A DNA stretch of 64,000 nt from Desulfoferula sp040751985 (GTDB taxonomy: Bacteria; Desulfobacterota; Desulfarculia; Desulfarculales; Desulfarculaceae), in contig JBFMFU010000047.1 of the NCBI GenBank assembly GCA_040751985.1, positions 186,001 through 250,000 on the forward strand, given 5' to 3'. The notes under the pieces were generated by a model. The model saw only the letters and a list, made by a program, of their open reading frames with translations. It searched no databases and was not told where the DNA came from. Positions 1-7,468 of the stretch are shown piece by piece. The translations under genes were made by a program, and so were the position numbers. The stretch's first letter is position 1; each line of letters begins with the position of its first letter.

Positions 1-116
1 AGGAAGGTGCAGGCCTCGCGCAGGTTGGGGTGCCGGCGGCACCACACCAAGAGCGGCACCACCGCCAGGGATACCAGTACCGCCAGCAGGGGTCTGAGGG
101 AGGTCAGAGTCTCCAT
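1..116 (-). CDS. Proton-conducting antiporter subunit (MrpD/NuoL-like), N-terminal fragment
   Basis: Only the first 38 codons are inside the window. They read as a hydrophobic segment, METLTSLRPLLAVLVSLAVV, followed by a basic stretch WCRRHP, as at the N-terminus of MrpD/NuoL-type proton-translocating membrane subunits. The ATG at 116 has a GAGGGAGG ribosome site that overlaps the stop of the preceding MrpD-like gene, so the two are translationally coupled. Mbh/Mrp-like operons of anaerobes often carry two or three MrpD paralogues in a row, and this is probably the second. The family call rests on position and hydrophobicity; the rest of the gene is outside. Confidence 0.6.
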   Translation of the reverse strand, partial: METLTSLRPLLAVLVSLAVVPLLVWCRRHPNLREACTF

Positions 117-127
117 GGCCGCCTCCC

Positions 128-1627
128 TCAGCGCAGGCCCGTGGGCAGGCCCAGGGCTATCACGCCGCTGGCCAGCTCCCCGCTGTAGAGCCCCAGGGCG
201 ATCAGGCCCACGGCGGTGAACAGCAAGGGCAGCACGATCAGGGCCGGCGCCTCGTTGCGCACCGCGGCCGCGCTGGGCGCCGGCTCGCCGTGGTGGTGGT
301 CGTGGAAGGGCTCGAAGTAGGCAATCTCGAAGACGCGGAAGAAAAGGACCAGGTTGACCAGGCTGGAGAACAAGAGGGCGGCCACGTAGCCCCACTGGCC
401 GGCCTGGATGCCGGCCGAGAGCAGGTACCACTTGCTGAAGAAGCCGCAGGTGGGCGGCACGCCGACGATGGACAGGCCGCCGATCACCAGGGCGCCCATG
501 GTCCAGGGCATGCGCCGGAAAAGGCCGCGCAGGCTGTGCAGAGACTCGCCCTTGTAGCGGTAGGTAAAGGCGGCAGCGGCCAGGAACACGCACAGGGTCA
601 TGGCTGCGTCGTTGACCAGGTGCAGCAGGCTGCCGGTCAGGCCCAGGCGGGTGCCCAGCCAGGCCCCTCCCACCATGTAGCCCACCTCACCGACGATGAT
701 GTAGGTGAGCATGCGCCGGAAGTCGCGGGCGGCCAGGGACAGCAGGGCCCCGGCCACGATGGCCAGCACCGCCAGCCAGACTACCGCTTGGTTCAGGGTG
801 GCCAGGGCGAAGCTGTAGGCCGGGGTGAAGACGCTGAGCATCAGGCGGATCATCACGTAGATCATCACCTTGGTCATCAAAGGCGCCAGCAGGCCGGCCA
901 CCGCCGGCGGAGCAAAGGAGTAGGCGCCGGGCAGCCAGGAGTGCAGGGGGAAGAAGGCGGCCTTGAACCACAGCCCCACCATGATCATCACGAAGGCGGC
1001 CAGCACCGCCTTGGAGCCGTACAGGGCCGGCAGCAGCCGGGCGATGTCGGCCATGTTCAGCGAGCCGGTGACGGTGTAGAGGAAGCCCACCCCCAGCAGG
1101 TAGAACGAGGCCCCGATGGTGCCCAGGAAAACGTAGTTCAGGGCCGCCAGGGGGGCGCGGTCGTCGCCCATGGACACCAGGGCGTAGCCAGACAGCGAGG
1201 TGATCTCCAGCAGTACGTACAGGTTGAACACGTCGCCGGTGACCACCATGCCCAGCATGCCCGTGACCGACAGCACGTACAGGGCGTAGAGGGCGCCGAC
1301 GCGGTGGGGCGGCTCGGCCTCCAAAGAGACGCGCGCGGCCACCAGGTTGACCAGGGCCACCGCCGCCACCACCGACAGCACCAGGGCGTTGATGGCGTCC
1401 ACGTCGTAGGCGATGCCCCAGGGCGCCTCCCAGCCGCCCAGCCGGTAGTGCAGCGGCCCCTGGGTCAGCACCTGGGAGAGCATGCCCAGGGCGCTGAGCA
1501 GAGAGACGACCAGCGCCGCCCCGGCCAGAGGGAAGCATAACCCGCGCCGCACCCAGCCCGCCATGAAGATAAGCAGGGCGGCGATCAGGGGCGCGGCGAC
1601 GACCAGGGCTGGTAGCTGGTGGCTCAT
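128..1627 (-). CDS. mrpD: Monovalent cation/H+ antiporter subunit D (MrpD/MnhD-like)
   Basis: This 499-residue polytopic membrane protein belongs to the proton-conducting family shared by MrpD and complex I NuoL/M/N. Family marks include MVVTGDVFNLYVLLEITSLSGYALVS (an acidic channel residue in a helix), WFKAAFFPLHSWLPGAYSFAPPAVAGLLAPLMTKV (the Lys/His channel core) and GGLSIVGVPPTCGFFSKWYLL. In the Mrp complex it forms a proton channel that drives Na+ extrusion, or it couples to a redox module in Mbh-type enzymes. Its ATG overlaps the stop of the MrpC gene by 4 nt. Length is normal for MrpD. No hydrogenase or oxidoreductase subunit is visible, so whether the complex is a pure antiporter cannot be decided here. 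Confidence 0.9.
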   Translation of the reverse strand: MSHQLPALVVAAPLIAALLIFMAGWVRRGLCFPLAGAALVVSLLSALGMLSQVLTQGPLHYRLGGWEAPWGIAYDVDAINALVLSVVAAVALVNLVAARVSLEAEPPHRVGALYALYVLSVTGMLGMVVTGDVFNLYVLLEITSLSGYALVSMGDDRAPLAALNYVFLGTIGASFYLLGVGFLYTVTGSLNMADIARLLPALYGSKAVLAAFVMIMVGLWFKAAFFPLHSWLPGAYSFAPPAVAGLLAPLMTKVMIYVMIRLMLSVFTPAYSFALATLNQAVVWLAVLAIVAGALLSLAARDFRRMLTYIIVGEVGYMVGGAWLGTRLGLTGSLLHLVNDAAMTLCVFLAAAAFTYRYKGESLHSLRGLFRRMPWTMGALVIGGLSIVGVPPTCGFFSKWYLLSAGIQAGQWGYVAALLFSSLVNLVLFFRVFEIAYFEPFHDHHHGEPAPSAAAVRNEAPALIVLPLLFTAVGLIALGLYSGELASGVIALGLPTGLR

Positions 1628-2028
1628 GGCTTGTTGATCTGCTTGAGTATGTCTTTCTCTTCCAGGGTCCCGTAGCGCTGGTATATCTTGATGGCCAGGG
1701 ACAGGGCCACCCCCAGGGTGGCCACCGCCACCACGATGGCCGTGAGCATCAGAACGTGGGGCAGGGGGTTGATGTAGTCGGCCGCGCGCACCACCGCCTG
1801 CGCGGCGGAGCCATGGCCGCCCGGCTCCATGATGATGGGGATGGTGCCCCCCTCCTTGGCCCCGATGGAGATGTAGAACAGGATGATGGCGGTCTGGAAG
1901 ATGGACATGCCGATGATCTTCTTGACCAGGTTGCGCTTGGCGATCATGCCCCAGAGGCCGATCATCATCAGGGTGATGTAGACCCAGTAGTTATAGTTGC
2001 TGGTCAGCAGCTCCAGGAAGCGATCCAC
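1624..2028 (-). CDS. mrpC: Cation antiporter subunit C (MrpC/NuoK-like)
   Basis: A small membrane protein (134 aa) with three predicted helices: YWVYITLMMIGLWGMIA, KIIGMSIFQTAIILFYISIGA and the segment beginning LPHVLMLTAIVVAVATLG. This matches MrpC/MnhC, a homologue of complex I NuoK. The NuoK-like signature NLVKKIIGMSIFQTAIILF is clear, as is the IVVAVATLGVALSLAIKIYQRYGT end. The C-terminal tail EEKDILKQ is charged. It sits between the MnhB-like and MrpD genes with a 3-nt gap and a 4-nt overlap, which is the standard Mrp order. Confidence 0.9.
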   Translation of the reverse strand: MDRFLELLTSNYNYWVYITLMMIGLWGMIAKRNLVKKIIGMSIFQTAIILFYISIGAKEGGTIPIIMEPGGHGSAAQAVVRAADYINPLPHVLMLTAIVVAVATLGVALSLAIKIYQRYGTLEEKDILKQINKP

Positions 2029-2031
2029 GGC

Positions 2032-2862
2032 CTACAACCCCTCGTCCAGGGCCCCGGCCGAGGCCACATTGCGGTAGATGAAGAACATAGTGGCCATCAC
2101 CGCGATGGCCACGCCTATCTCCACGAAGAGGATGCCCAGGTTGCGGGCGTAGACCGGGTCCACGTGCATCAGCCCGGCCAAGGCGCCGTAGTCCAGGAAG
2201 TTGCCGCCCAGGGCCAGGGCCAGGGCCCCCACCCCCACGTAGATCAGCACCCCGATGGCGCTGAGTAAGGCATTGCTGCGCTCGCCCAGGCGGGCCTGGG
2301 CCGTGCGCAGGTCCTGGGAGATGGCCAGCAGGATCAGGCTGGCCCCCAGGATCACCCCGCCCTGGAAGCCGCCGCCGGGGCTGTAGTGGCCGTGGGCCAC
2401 CACGTAGAGCGCGAATATCTGGATCAGGGGGATCAGGATGCGGCTGGCCAGCTCCACGATGGGGTCGTGCGGGGCCCAGTCTCGGTCAATGGGCACCAAG
2501 TCCGGGTGCGGGCCCCGGAGCCGGTAGCCGCGCTGGATGGCCACCACGGTGCCCGAGGGCTTGTGGCGGTAGAGGGTGTGGGGCGGGGCCTGGCGGCGGA
2601 AGAAGCGCAGCAGCAGAAAGCAGCTCACGCCGGCGGCGAAGACCACCGTGGTCTCGTACATGGTGTCGTAGCCGCGGTAGTCGGCCAGCACCGCGGTGAC
2701 GATGTTGGGAGTCTGGGTCTCGGCCAGGCCCTTTTCCAGGTAGCGGGGCGACACGTGCAAGGCGGCCGGAGAGGCGGGATCGCCCATGCGGGGGAAGTCC
2801 GTGGCCCCCACCGCCAAGAGAATCCAGCAGGCCACCACCAGTATCAGCCCCAGTACCTTCAA
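2032..2862 (-). CDS. MbhE/MnhB-type fused antiporter subunit
   Basis: The 276-residue product joins two antiporter pieces. The N-terminal ~100 residues have one helix (VLGLILVVACWILLAVGATDF) and then ETQTPNIVTAVLADYRGYDTMYETTVVF, typical of MbhE or the MrpA C-terminal region. The rest is an MnhB domain: PIVELASRILIPLIQIFALYVVAHGHYSPGGGFQGGVILGAS. The start is taken as TTG at 2862, which overlaps the stop of the preceding DUF4040 gene (ATTGA). Longer readings of this frame upstream only run antisense-like through the neighbour. The fusion plus the separate DUF4040 subunit resembles the MrpA-less, split arrangement of Mbh-like complexes. Confidence 0.85.
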   Translation of the reverse strand: MKVLGLILVVACWILLAVGATDFPRMGDPASPAALHVSPRYLEKGLAETQTPNIVTAVLADYRGYDTMYETTVVFAAGVSCFLLLRFFRRQAPPHTLYRHKPSGTVVAIQRGYRLRGPHPDLVPIDRDWAPHDPIVELASRILIPLIQIFALYVVAHGHYSPGGGFQGGVILGASLILLAISQDLRTAQARLGERSNALLSAIGVLIYVGVGALALALGGNFLDYGALAGLMHVDPVYARNLGILFVEIGVAIAVMATMFFIYRNVASAGALDEGL

Positions 2863-3104
2863 TCCTTGGTCCTCCGGGAGGTGCGGAACACCGCCGCCAC
2901 CATGAACACGGTGCTCACCCCGGCCCCCACCGAGGCCTCGGTGAAGGCCACGTCCACCGCGCCCATGATGGACCACAGGAGGCAGAGCATGAAGCTGTAG
3001 GCCCCGAAGAGGATGGCGGCGCTCAACAGGTCCCGCACCCACAGGGCCCCCACCGCGCAGACCACCACCAGGGTGAGGATCACCAGGTCCAGTTGTACGA
3101 TCAT
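2859..3104 (-). CDS. DUF4040 / MbhD-like antiporter subunit
   Basis: 81 residues with three hydrophobic helices. The segment DLLSAAILFGAYSFMLCLLWSIMGAVDVAFTEASVGAGVSTVFMVAAV is the hallmark of the DUF4040 domain found in the MrpA C-terminal region or as free-standing MbhD. The acidic DVAFTEA motif in the membrane is conserved in the family. It lies between MrpG and the MbhE/MnhB-like gene and overlaps the latter by 4 nt. Together they replace the C-terminal part of a full MrpA, which is absent from the visible operon. Confidence 0.88.
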   Translation of the reverse strand: MIVQLDLVILTLVVVCAVGALWVRDLLSAAILFGAYSFMLCLLWSIMGAVDVAFTEASVGAGVSTVFMVAAVFRTSRRTKD

Positions 3105-3147
3105 AACCGGGCCTCTCCCGCGGCGCTGGTGACTCCCGCGATCCGCA

Positions 3148-3471
3148 TCACTCCTCGCGCTGCTCCTTGGTCCAGGGGCGCAGGCCGGCCCGCAGCCCGG
3201 CGTCCACGATGGCGTGGGTGGCGGTGGGGCTGGCCAGGAAGATGAACAGCATGATCAGCATGATCTTGATGGCCACCAGGATCTCGTCCAGGCTGTAGGC
3301 GTGCAGACTGCCCAAGGCCAGGCCCAGGGTCACCATCATCAGGCCCAGGGAGTCCATCTTGCCCGCCGCGTGCTGGCGGGTGTAGAAGTCGGGGAAGCGC
3401 AGGATGCCCACGGTGCCGCCGACGAAGAACACCAGCCCGGCCAGCAGCAGCGCGATGGTGATCACCGTCAT
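3148..3471 (-). CDS. mrpG: Cation antiporter subunit G (MrpG/MnhG)
   Basis: 107 residues with the MrpG signature GGTVGILRFPDFYTRQHAAGKMDSLG followed by two further helices (LGLMMVTLGLALGSL and EILVAIKIMLIMLFIFLASPTATHAIVDAGL). The ATG at 3471 has AGGGGAGAAGG upstream and lies 14 nt after the MrpF stop. Length matches MrpG proteins of about 100-120 residues. It is a structural membrane subunit of the antiporter. Confidence 0.92.
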   Translation of the reverse strand: MTVITIALLLAGLVFFVGGTVGILRFPDFYTRQHAAGKMDSLGLMMVTLGLALGSLHAYSLDEILVAIKIMLIMLFIFLASPTATHAIVDAGLRAGLRPWTKEQREE

Positions 3472-3485
3472 GGGCCTTCTCCCCT

Positions 3486-3752
3486 CTAGTCCTTGGGCAG
3501 CTCCAGGGTTATCTCCTCGCCCAGCTCGCGCCGCTTGTGGAAGTAGCGGGCGGCGGCGATCACTGCGATGAAGTTGAGCATGGCGTAGGCCAGGGCGATG
3601 TCCACGAACATGTCCAGGCGCTGGTAGATGAGGCCTATCAGCAGCAGCAGGGCCACGGTCTTGGAGCCGATGGCGTTGACCCCCACCAGGCGGTCCATCA
3701 CGGTGGGGCCCGCGATGCCCCGGTACAGGGACAAGGCCATCAACAGGCACAA
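3486..3752 (-). CDS. mrpF: Cation antiporter subunit F (MrpF/MnhF), start uncertain
   Basis: The conserved core LYRGIAGPTVMDRLVGVNAIGSKTVALLLLIG followed by RLDMFVDIALAYAMLNFIAVIAAARYFHKR identifies MrpF, a three-helix subunit. The first usable canonical start is TTG at 3752, with no ribosome site, and it would cut into the first helix. In-frame codons upstream to 3785 encode AEFYLYCALF, which completes that helix as in other MrpF proteins. The only codon that could start this longer form is ATA at 3783-3785, overlapping the MrpE stop as ATAG. The coding assignment is firm; the exact N-terminus is not. Confidence 0.85.
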   Translation of the reverse strand: MCLLMALSLYRGIAGPTVMDRLVGVNAIGSKTVALLLLIGLIYQRLDMFVDIALAYAMLNFIAVIAAARYFHKRRELGEEITLELPKD

Positions 3753-3781
3753 GAACAGGGCGCAATATAAATAGAACTCAG

Positions 3782-4348
3782 CTATCTATCTTCCCCAAAA
3801 GTGCGGGCGACCCGGGTCTCCATGTCCCGCAAGGCGGACAGGTCGCCTGACTTGCCGTCAACGGCATGAACGATGAAAACACCATCCGGCAGGACCCGGA
3901 CGGTGATAGTGCCGGGGGTTAAGGTGATGGATTGAGCGAAGCTGGTTTGGGCGTAGGCGCCCTCTAGGCGGGTGTGAAAGCGCACGAGGTGGGGGTCGAG
4001 CTTGTCGTACATCCGGGGATGCAGGGCCAGCTTGAATACGTGCAGGTTGGCCAAAACGATCTGCCAGATGAGCCAAGGCAGATAGGTGAGATGACCCAAG
4101 AGGGTGCGCAGAACTTTGCGCAGGTCAAAGTGATCGGCGAACAGGTCGGTGCACAGCGCGGCCACCAGCAGGCTGCAGAAGACGCCCATGCCCAGATGGA
4201 AGGCGTCCAGCTTGCCCGAGAGCAGCACCCACAACAGCATCAAGCCCACGAACAGGGACCCGAAGGCCGCCGCCCTGGATGCCGACGCCCCGCGCCGGCC
4301 GCGTCCGGCCTTATTGTGCTGTTGTAACTGAGACTCCAGGTTGAGCAT
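3782..4348 (-). CDS. mrpE: Cation antiporter subunit E (MrpE/MnhE)
   Basis: 188 residues from ATG 4348 (a TTG at 4357 is an alternative). After a basic, polar N-terminus, two helices (FGSLFVGLMLLWVLLSGKLDAFHLGMGVFCSLLVAALCTDL) are followed by the MrpE core: LPWLIWQIVLANLHVFKLALHP and a soluble C-terminus with SITLTPGTITVRVLPDGVFIVHAVD. The TPGT segment is diagnostic. It is the first visible gene of the antiporter operon, so the operon order is E, F, G, DUF4040, MbhE/MnhB, C, D, D. Confidence 0.92.
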   Translation of the reverse strand: MLNLESQLQQHNKAGRGRRGASASRAAAFGSLFVGLMLLWVLLSGKLDAFHLGMGVFCSLLVAALCTDLFADHFDLRKVLRTLLGHLTYLPWLIWQIVLANLHVFKLALHPRMYDKLDPHLVRFHTRLEGAYAQTSFAQSITLTPGTITVRVLPDGVFIVHAVDGKSGDLSALRDMETRVARTFGEDR

Positions 4349-4519
4349 TCGTCGCAACGCCTGTCCGGCGGGCTCTGGTTCCGCTGGCGCTCCAGCTGGA
4401 AGGTGAACTCAAGCTGCCCGCCTCATCTCCGGTCTCGCGGGGAGATGGAAACCGCACCTGAAGAATTATGCATATTTTCGGCGGGCCAATCAACCACAGA
4501 GTGATAGTGATGCTGGGCT

Positions 4520-4547
4520 TTGTCGCGCGGGCCGGTTGTTGTATATT
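4520..4547 (+). promoter_or_regulatory. Candidate sigma-70 promoter of lipA
   Basis: TTGTCG at 4520-4525 and TATATT at 4542-4547 are separated by 16 bp and lie about 40 bp upstream of the chosen lipA start. This is a match by eye to -35/-10 elements in otherwise GC-rich DNA. Confidence 0.4.
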
Positions 4548-4584
4548 GCCTCTAGAGCCCCTACGGCGCGCCAAAGGAGGTCTC

Positions 4585-5496
4585 TTGACCCCGGACAACA
4601 CCCCCGCAACCCAACGCAAGCCGGCCTGGCTCAAGCGGCGCCTGCCCGTGGGCGGGTCGCCGGCGGCCATGGCCCGGGGCCTGCGCCAGCGCGGCCTGCA
4701 CACCATCTGCGAAGAGGGCCGCTGCCCCAACCGGGGCGAGTGCTTCGCCCGGGGGGTGGCCACCCTGCTGGTCATGGGCCCGGCCTGTACCCGGACCTGC
4801 ACCTTCTGCGCGGTGGAAACCGGACGGCCCCGGCCCCTGGACCCGGCGGAGCCGGTCCGGGCGGCGGCCCAGGTGGCGGCCATGGGCCTGCGCCTGGTGG
4901 TGGTCACCAGCGTGACCCGCGACGACCTGCCCGACGGCGGCGCCACCCACCTGGCGGCGGTGATCCGAGAGGTGCGGCGGGGCTGCCCAGGGGTGGCGGT
5001 GGAGCTGTTGGCGCCGGACTTCCAGGGCTCGGCCGCGGCCCTGGCCACGGTGCTGGCGGCCGGGCCCCAGGTGCTGGCCCACAACCTGGAGACGGTGCCC
5101 CGGCTCTACCCAGCGGTGCGGCCCCAGGCCGACTATGGCCGCTCCCTGGCGCTGCTGCGCCGGGCGGCCCGAAGCGGCGGGGTCCTGGTCAAGTCGGGCC
5201 TGATGCTGGGCCTGGGCGAAAGCCGGGCGGAGGTGGAGCAGGTGCTGGGCGACCTGCGGCGGGCCGGCTGCCAGATGCTCACCCTGGGCCAATACCTGGC
5301 GCCTTCTGCCGCCCATCACCCGGTGGTAGAATACATTCATCCCCAGGTGTTCGCCGAGCACCGCCAGCGGGCCCTGGACATGGGCTTCAGCGCGGTGGCG
5401 GCGGCGCCCCTGGTGCGCAGCTCTTATCTGGCCGAACACTATTACCGCCAAGGCCTGGGCACGGGCCGCGGCAAAAGCGAGGGATGCCAGTCATGA
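4585..5496 (+). CDS. lipA: Lipoyl synthase
   Basis: LipA inserts two sulfur atoms into octanoyl chains on lipoyl domains. Two cysteine motifs are visible: the auxiliary cluster CEEGRCPNRGEC and the radical-SAM CTRTCTFC. Further family marks are VVTSVTRDDLPDGGATH, VAHNLETVPRLYP-like (here LAHNLETVPRLYPAVRP), KSGLMLGLGE and LTLGQYLAPS, with SSYLAEHY near the end. I start it at TTG 4585 because AAAGGAGG lies 4 nt upstream and residues from there align with the usual LipA N-terminus (WLKRRLP). An upstream in-frame ATG at 4468 would add 39 unsupported residues. Length is 303 aa, as expected. The usp gene overlaps its stop. No lipB is nearby. Confidence 0.93.
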   Translation: MTPDNTPATQRKPAWLKRRLPVGGSPAAMARGLRQRGLHTICEEGRCPNRGECFARGVATLLVMGPACTRTCTFCAVETGRPRPLDPAEPVRAAAQVAAMGLRLVVVTSVTRDDLPDGGATHLAAVIREVRRGCPGVAVELLAPDFQGSAAALATVLAAGPQVLAHNLETVPRLYPAVRPQADYGRSLALLRRAARSGGVLVKSGLMLGLGESRAEVEQVLGDLRRAGCQMLTLGQYLAPSAAHHPVVEYIHPQVFAEHRQRALDMGFSAVAAAPLVRSSYLAEHYYRQGLGTGRGKSEGCQS

Positions 5497-5957
5497 AGCC
5501 GGTGAAGAAGGTATTAGCTGCCCTGGACATTTCCCAACACTCCCCAGGCACCCTGGACTGCGCGGCCTACTGGGCCAAGGCGGCGGGGGCCGAGTTGGTG
5601 GTGGTCAGTGTGATCAACCAGCGCGACGTGGACGCCATCGAGACCGCCAAGCGCTACGTGGATCTGCCGCCGGTGGAGGAGTACATCGCCAAGCTCACCG
5701 CCGAGCGCAACGAGGCCATCGACGAGTGCGTGGACAAGGCCGCCTGCCGCGGGCTGCCCCTGCAGCGCCTGGTGCGGGTGGGGGTGCCGGCCACCGAGAT
5801 ACTCAAGGCCGCCAGCGATACCGGCGCCGACCTGCTGGTGATCGGCTCCCTGGGCCGCGGCCACGTCAGCGGAGCCCTCTTCGGCTCCACGGCCCAGCGG
5901 GTGGTGCGGCGCTCGCCGGTGCAGGTGCTGGTGGTGCCCGCGGCCACCAAGGACTGA
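5493..5957 (+). CDS. Universal stress protein (UspA family)
   Basis: 154 residues forming a single Usp domain: KKVLAALDISQHS at the start, DTGADLLVIGSLGRGHVSGALFGSTAQRVVRRSPVQVLVVP at the end. The G-2x-G-9x-G(S/T) type nucleotide-binding pattern is present (GSLGRGHVSGALFGST). ATG 5493 overlaps the lipA stop (ATGA), and GAGGGA lies 8 nt upstream, which favours it over ATG 5484. It is therefore translationally coupled to lipA. A stress or nucleotide-sensing role is known for the family; its specific partner is not evident. Confidence 0.9.
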   Translation: MKPVKKVLAALDISQHSPGTLDCAAYWAKAAGAELVVVSVINQRDVDAIETAKRYVDLPPVEEYIAKLTAERNEAIDECVDKAACRGLPLQRLVRVGVPATEILKAASDTGADLLVIGSLGRGHVSGALFGSTAQRVVRRSPVQVLVVPAATKD

Positions 5958-6074
5958 GTCTGAGACCATAGCCGGGGGCCGGGCCGCGCCCGTCCTCCGG
6001 CTCCCTCCGCCCCCGGCGCTCTGGCCGGCGGGCTCAGGCCGGGCCGCGGCTCCGGACTGGCTGATATATCGTGC

Positions 6075-6719
6075 TCAGTCCCAGATGGGCTTGGCCGTGC
6101 GGTCCACCTGTTGCAGCACCAGGTCGCAGAGCTGCTCGCAGGCCGTCTCGATGGGCACCAGGCTGGTGTTAAGCACCATGTGGTACAGGCTGGGGTTGTT
6201 GGGGTCGCCTTGATAGAAGTTGCGCAGGAAGCGCTCGCGCTTGCGCGCCTCGCGGTTGACCATGGCCTCGGCCTTTTCCTGCTCCAGGTTGTAGCGCCGC
6301 TGCAGGAACTTGATGCGGTCAGGGTACTCGGCCACCAGTAGCACCCGCACCGACTCCGGGTGCTCGGCCAGGATGAACTGGCTGCCCCGGCCGAGGATGA
6401 TCACGTTGTTCTCCTGGGCCAGCTCCTTGATGACCTTGGTCAGAAAGGCGGCGTAGCGCCGCTCGTCAAAGTCCTGGCCGCTCTCGCCCAGGTGGCGGTC
6501 TATGAAGCTGGAGGGCACCAGGGTGGAAAGAAAGCGCATCAGGCGGCCACCGGCCTCGCGCTCCACGCCCTCCACCCAGCGCACGGAGACGTTGGCCTCC
6601 TCGGCCACTTTCTGCAGCAGGCTCTCGTCCACGAACTGGTAGCCCAGCTTCTCGGCCACCATGCCGCCCAGGGTCTTGCCGCCGGCCCCAAACTGCCGTG
6701 AGATACTCAGAATCGCCAT
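6075..6719 (-). CDS. Cytidylate kinase-like family protein (downstream copy)
   Basis: 214 residues. The N-terminus AILSISRQFGAGGKTLG is the nucleotide-binding loop typical of the cytidylate kinase-like family (PF13189 type), different from classical Cmk. Later blocks NNVIILGRGSQFIL and RVLLVAEYPDRIKFLQRRY correspond to the core and LID region. The C-terminal third, RFLRNFYQGDPNNPSLYHMVLNTSLVP, is shared almost word for word with the upstream paralogue. The two genes are 14 nt apart and form an operon. Substrate is unknown for this family; a nucleoside-monophosphate kinase is only inferred. Confidence 0.85.
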   Translation of the reverse strand: MAILSISRQFGAGGKTLGGMVAEKLGYQFVDESLLQKVAEEANVSVRWVEGVEREAGGRLMRFLSTLVPSSFIDRHLGESGQDFDERRYAAFLTKVIKELAQENNVIILGRGSQFILAEHPESVRVLLVAEYPDRIKFLQRRYNLEQEKAEAMVNREARKRERFLRNFYQGDPNNPSLYHMVLNTSLVPIETACEQLCDLVLQQVDRTAKPIWD

Positions 6720-6733
6720 GAGGTGTCCTCCGC

Positions 6734-7345
6734 CTACAGCTCCAGCCGCTGCACCAGCCGGCTGACCTGGTTGATGGCGCTGGGCAAGGGCACCAGGCTG
6801 GTGTTGAGGGTCAGATGGTAAAGACTGGCCTCGTCGGGTTCACCGGGGTAGAAGTTGTTCAGAAAGCGGGCCCGTTTCTTGTCCGCATCGTTGATCAGAC
6901 GCACCGCTTGCTGCTGCTCCATGCCATAGTTGCGGGTCATGAATTGGATCCGGTCGGCCATCTTGGCCACCAGCAGGATGCGCACTGTGCCCGGATGGTG
7001 GCGCAGGATGAACTGGCTGCCCCGGCCCAAGAGCACCACCTTGTCCTCTCCGGCCAGGCCCTGGATGACCCGGGTGAGGGCCCCGATGTGCTGCTTTTCG
7101 TCCCACTGGGAGGCGCCGGTCCAGCGGTCCATGAAGTTGCTGGGGGCCAGGTTGGTCAACAGGTCCACCACCAGGGAATGGTAGTGGGAGGCCTCGGCAT
7201 CCTGGCCCGCGCCCTTCATGGCCTCCTCGGCCATGGTGTCCAACTGGGTCTCGTGCAGAAAGCGGTAGCCCAGACTTTGGGCCACCTGCTCGCCCAGGGT
7301 CTTGCCGCCCGCCCCGAACTGCCGTGAAATGGTCACCACAGCCAT
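6734..7345 (-). CDS. Cytidylate kinase-like family protein (upstream copy)
   Basis: 203 residues, clearly a paralogue of the next gene: same VTISRQFGAGGKTLG loop, KVVLLGRGSQFILRHHPGTVRILLVAKMADRIQFMTRNYG and RARFLNNFYPGEPDEASLYHLTLNTSLVP. It differs mainly in residues ~35-75, which may set partner or substrate specificity. It is the first gene of a two-gene unit. Because both copies keep the loop, neither looks decayed. Family function beyond a P-loop kinase fold is not known to me. Confidence 0.85.
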   Translation of the reverse strand: MAVVTISRQFGAGGKTLGEQVAQSLGYRFLHETQLDTMAEEAMKGAGQDAEASHYHSLVVDLLTNLAPSNFMDRWTGASQWDEKQHIGALTRVIQGLAGEDKVVLLGRGSQFILRHHPGTVRILLVAKMADRIQFMTRNYGMEQQQAVRLINDADKKRARFLNNFYPGEPDEASLYHLTLNTSLVPLPSAINQVSRLVQRLEL

Positions 7346-7423
7346 GGAATGCTCCCCGCCTAATGCCCTTTGCGGGCTTTACCCCCTCCGTCCTCGCGGA
7401 TACAGGCGAAACCTGGTGTATAC

Positions 7424-7453
7424 ATCATAGAATAAACCGGCCTCCCGTAGCAA
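7424..7453 (-). promoter_or_regulatory. Candidate sigma-70 promoter of the kinase-like pair
   Basis: On the minus strand TTGCTA (7453-7448) and TATGAT (7429-7424) are 18 bp apart, about 80 bp upstream of the first kinase-like gene. Assigned by eye. Confidence 0.35.
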
Positions 7454-7468
7454 TCTCCGCCTGGCCGG

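Noticed and set aside
4468..4584. ATG 4468 as lipA start
   Set aside because: Would add 39 residues not found in LipA and lies upstream of the candidate promoter and the strong ribosome site at 4573-4580.
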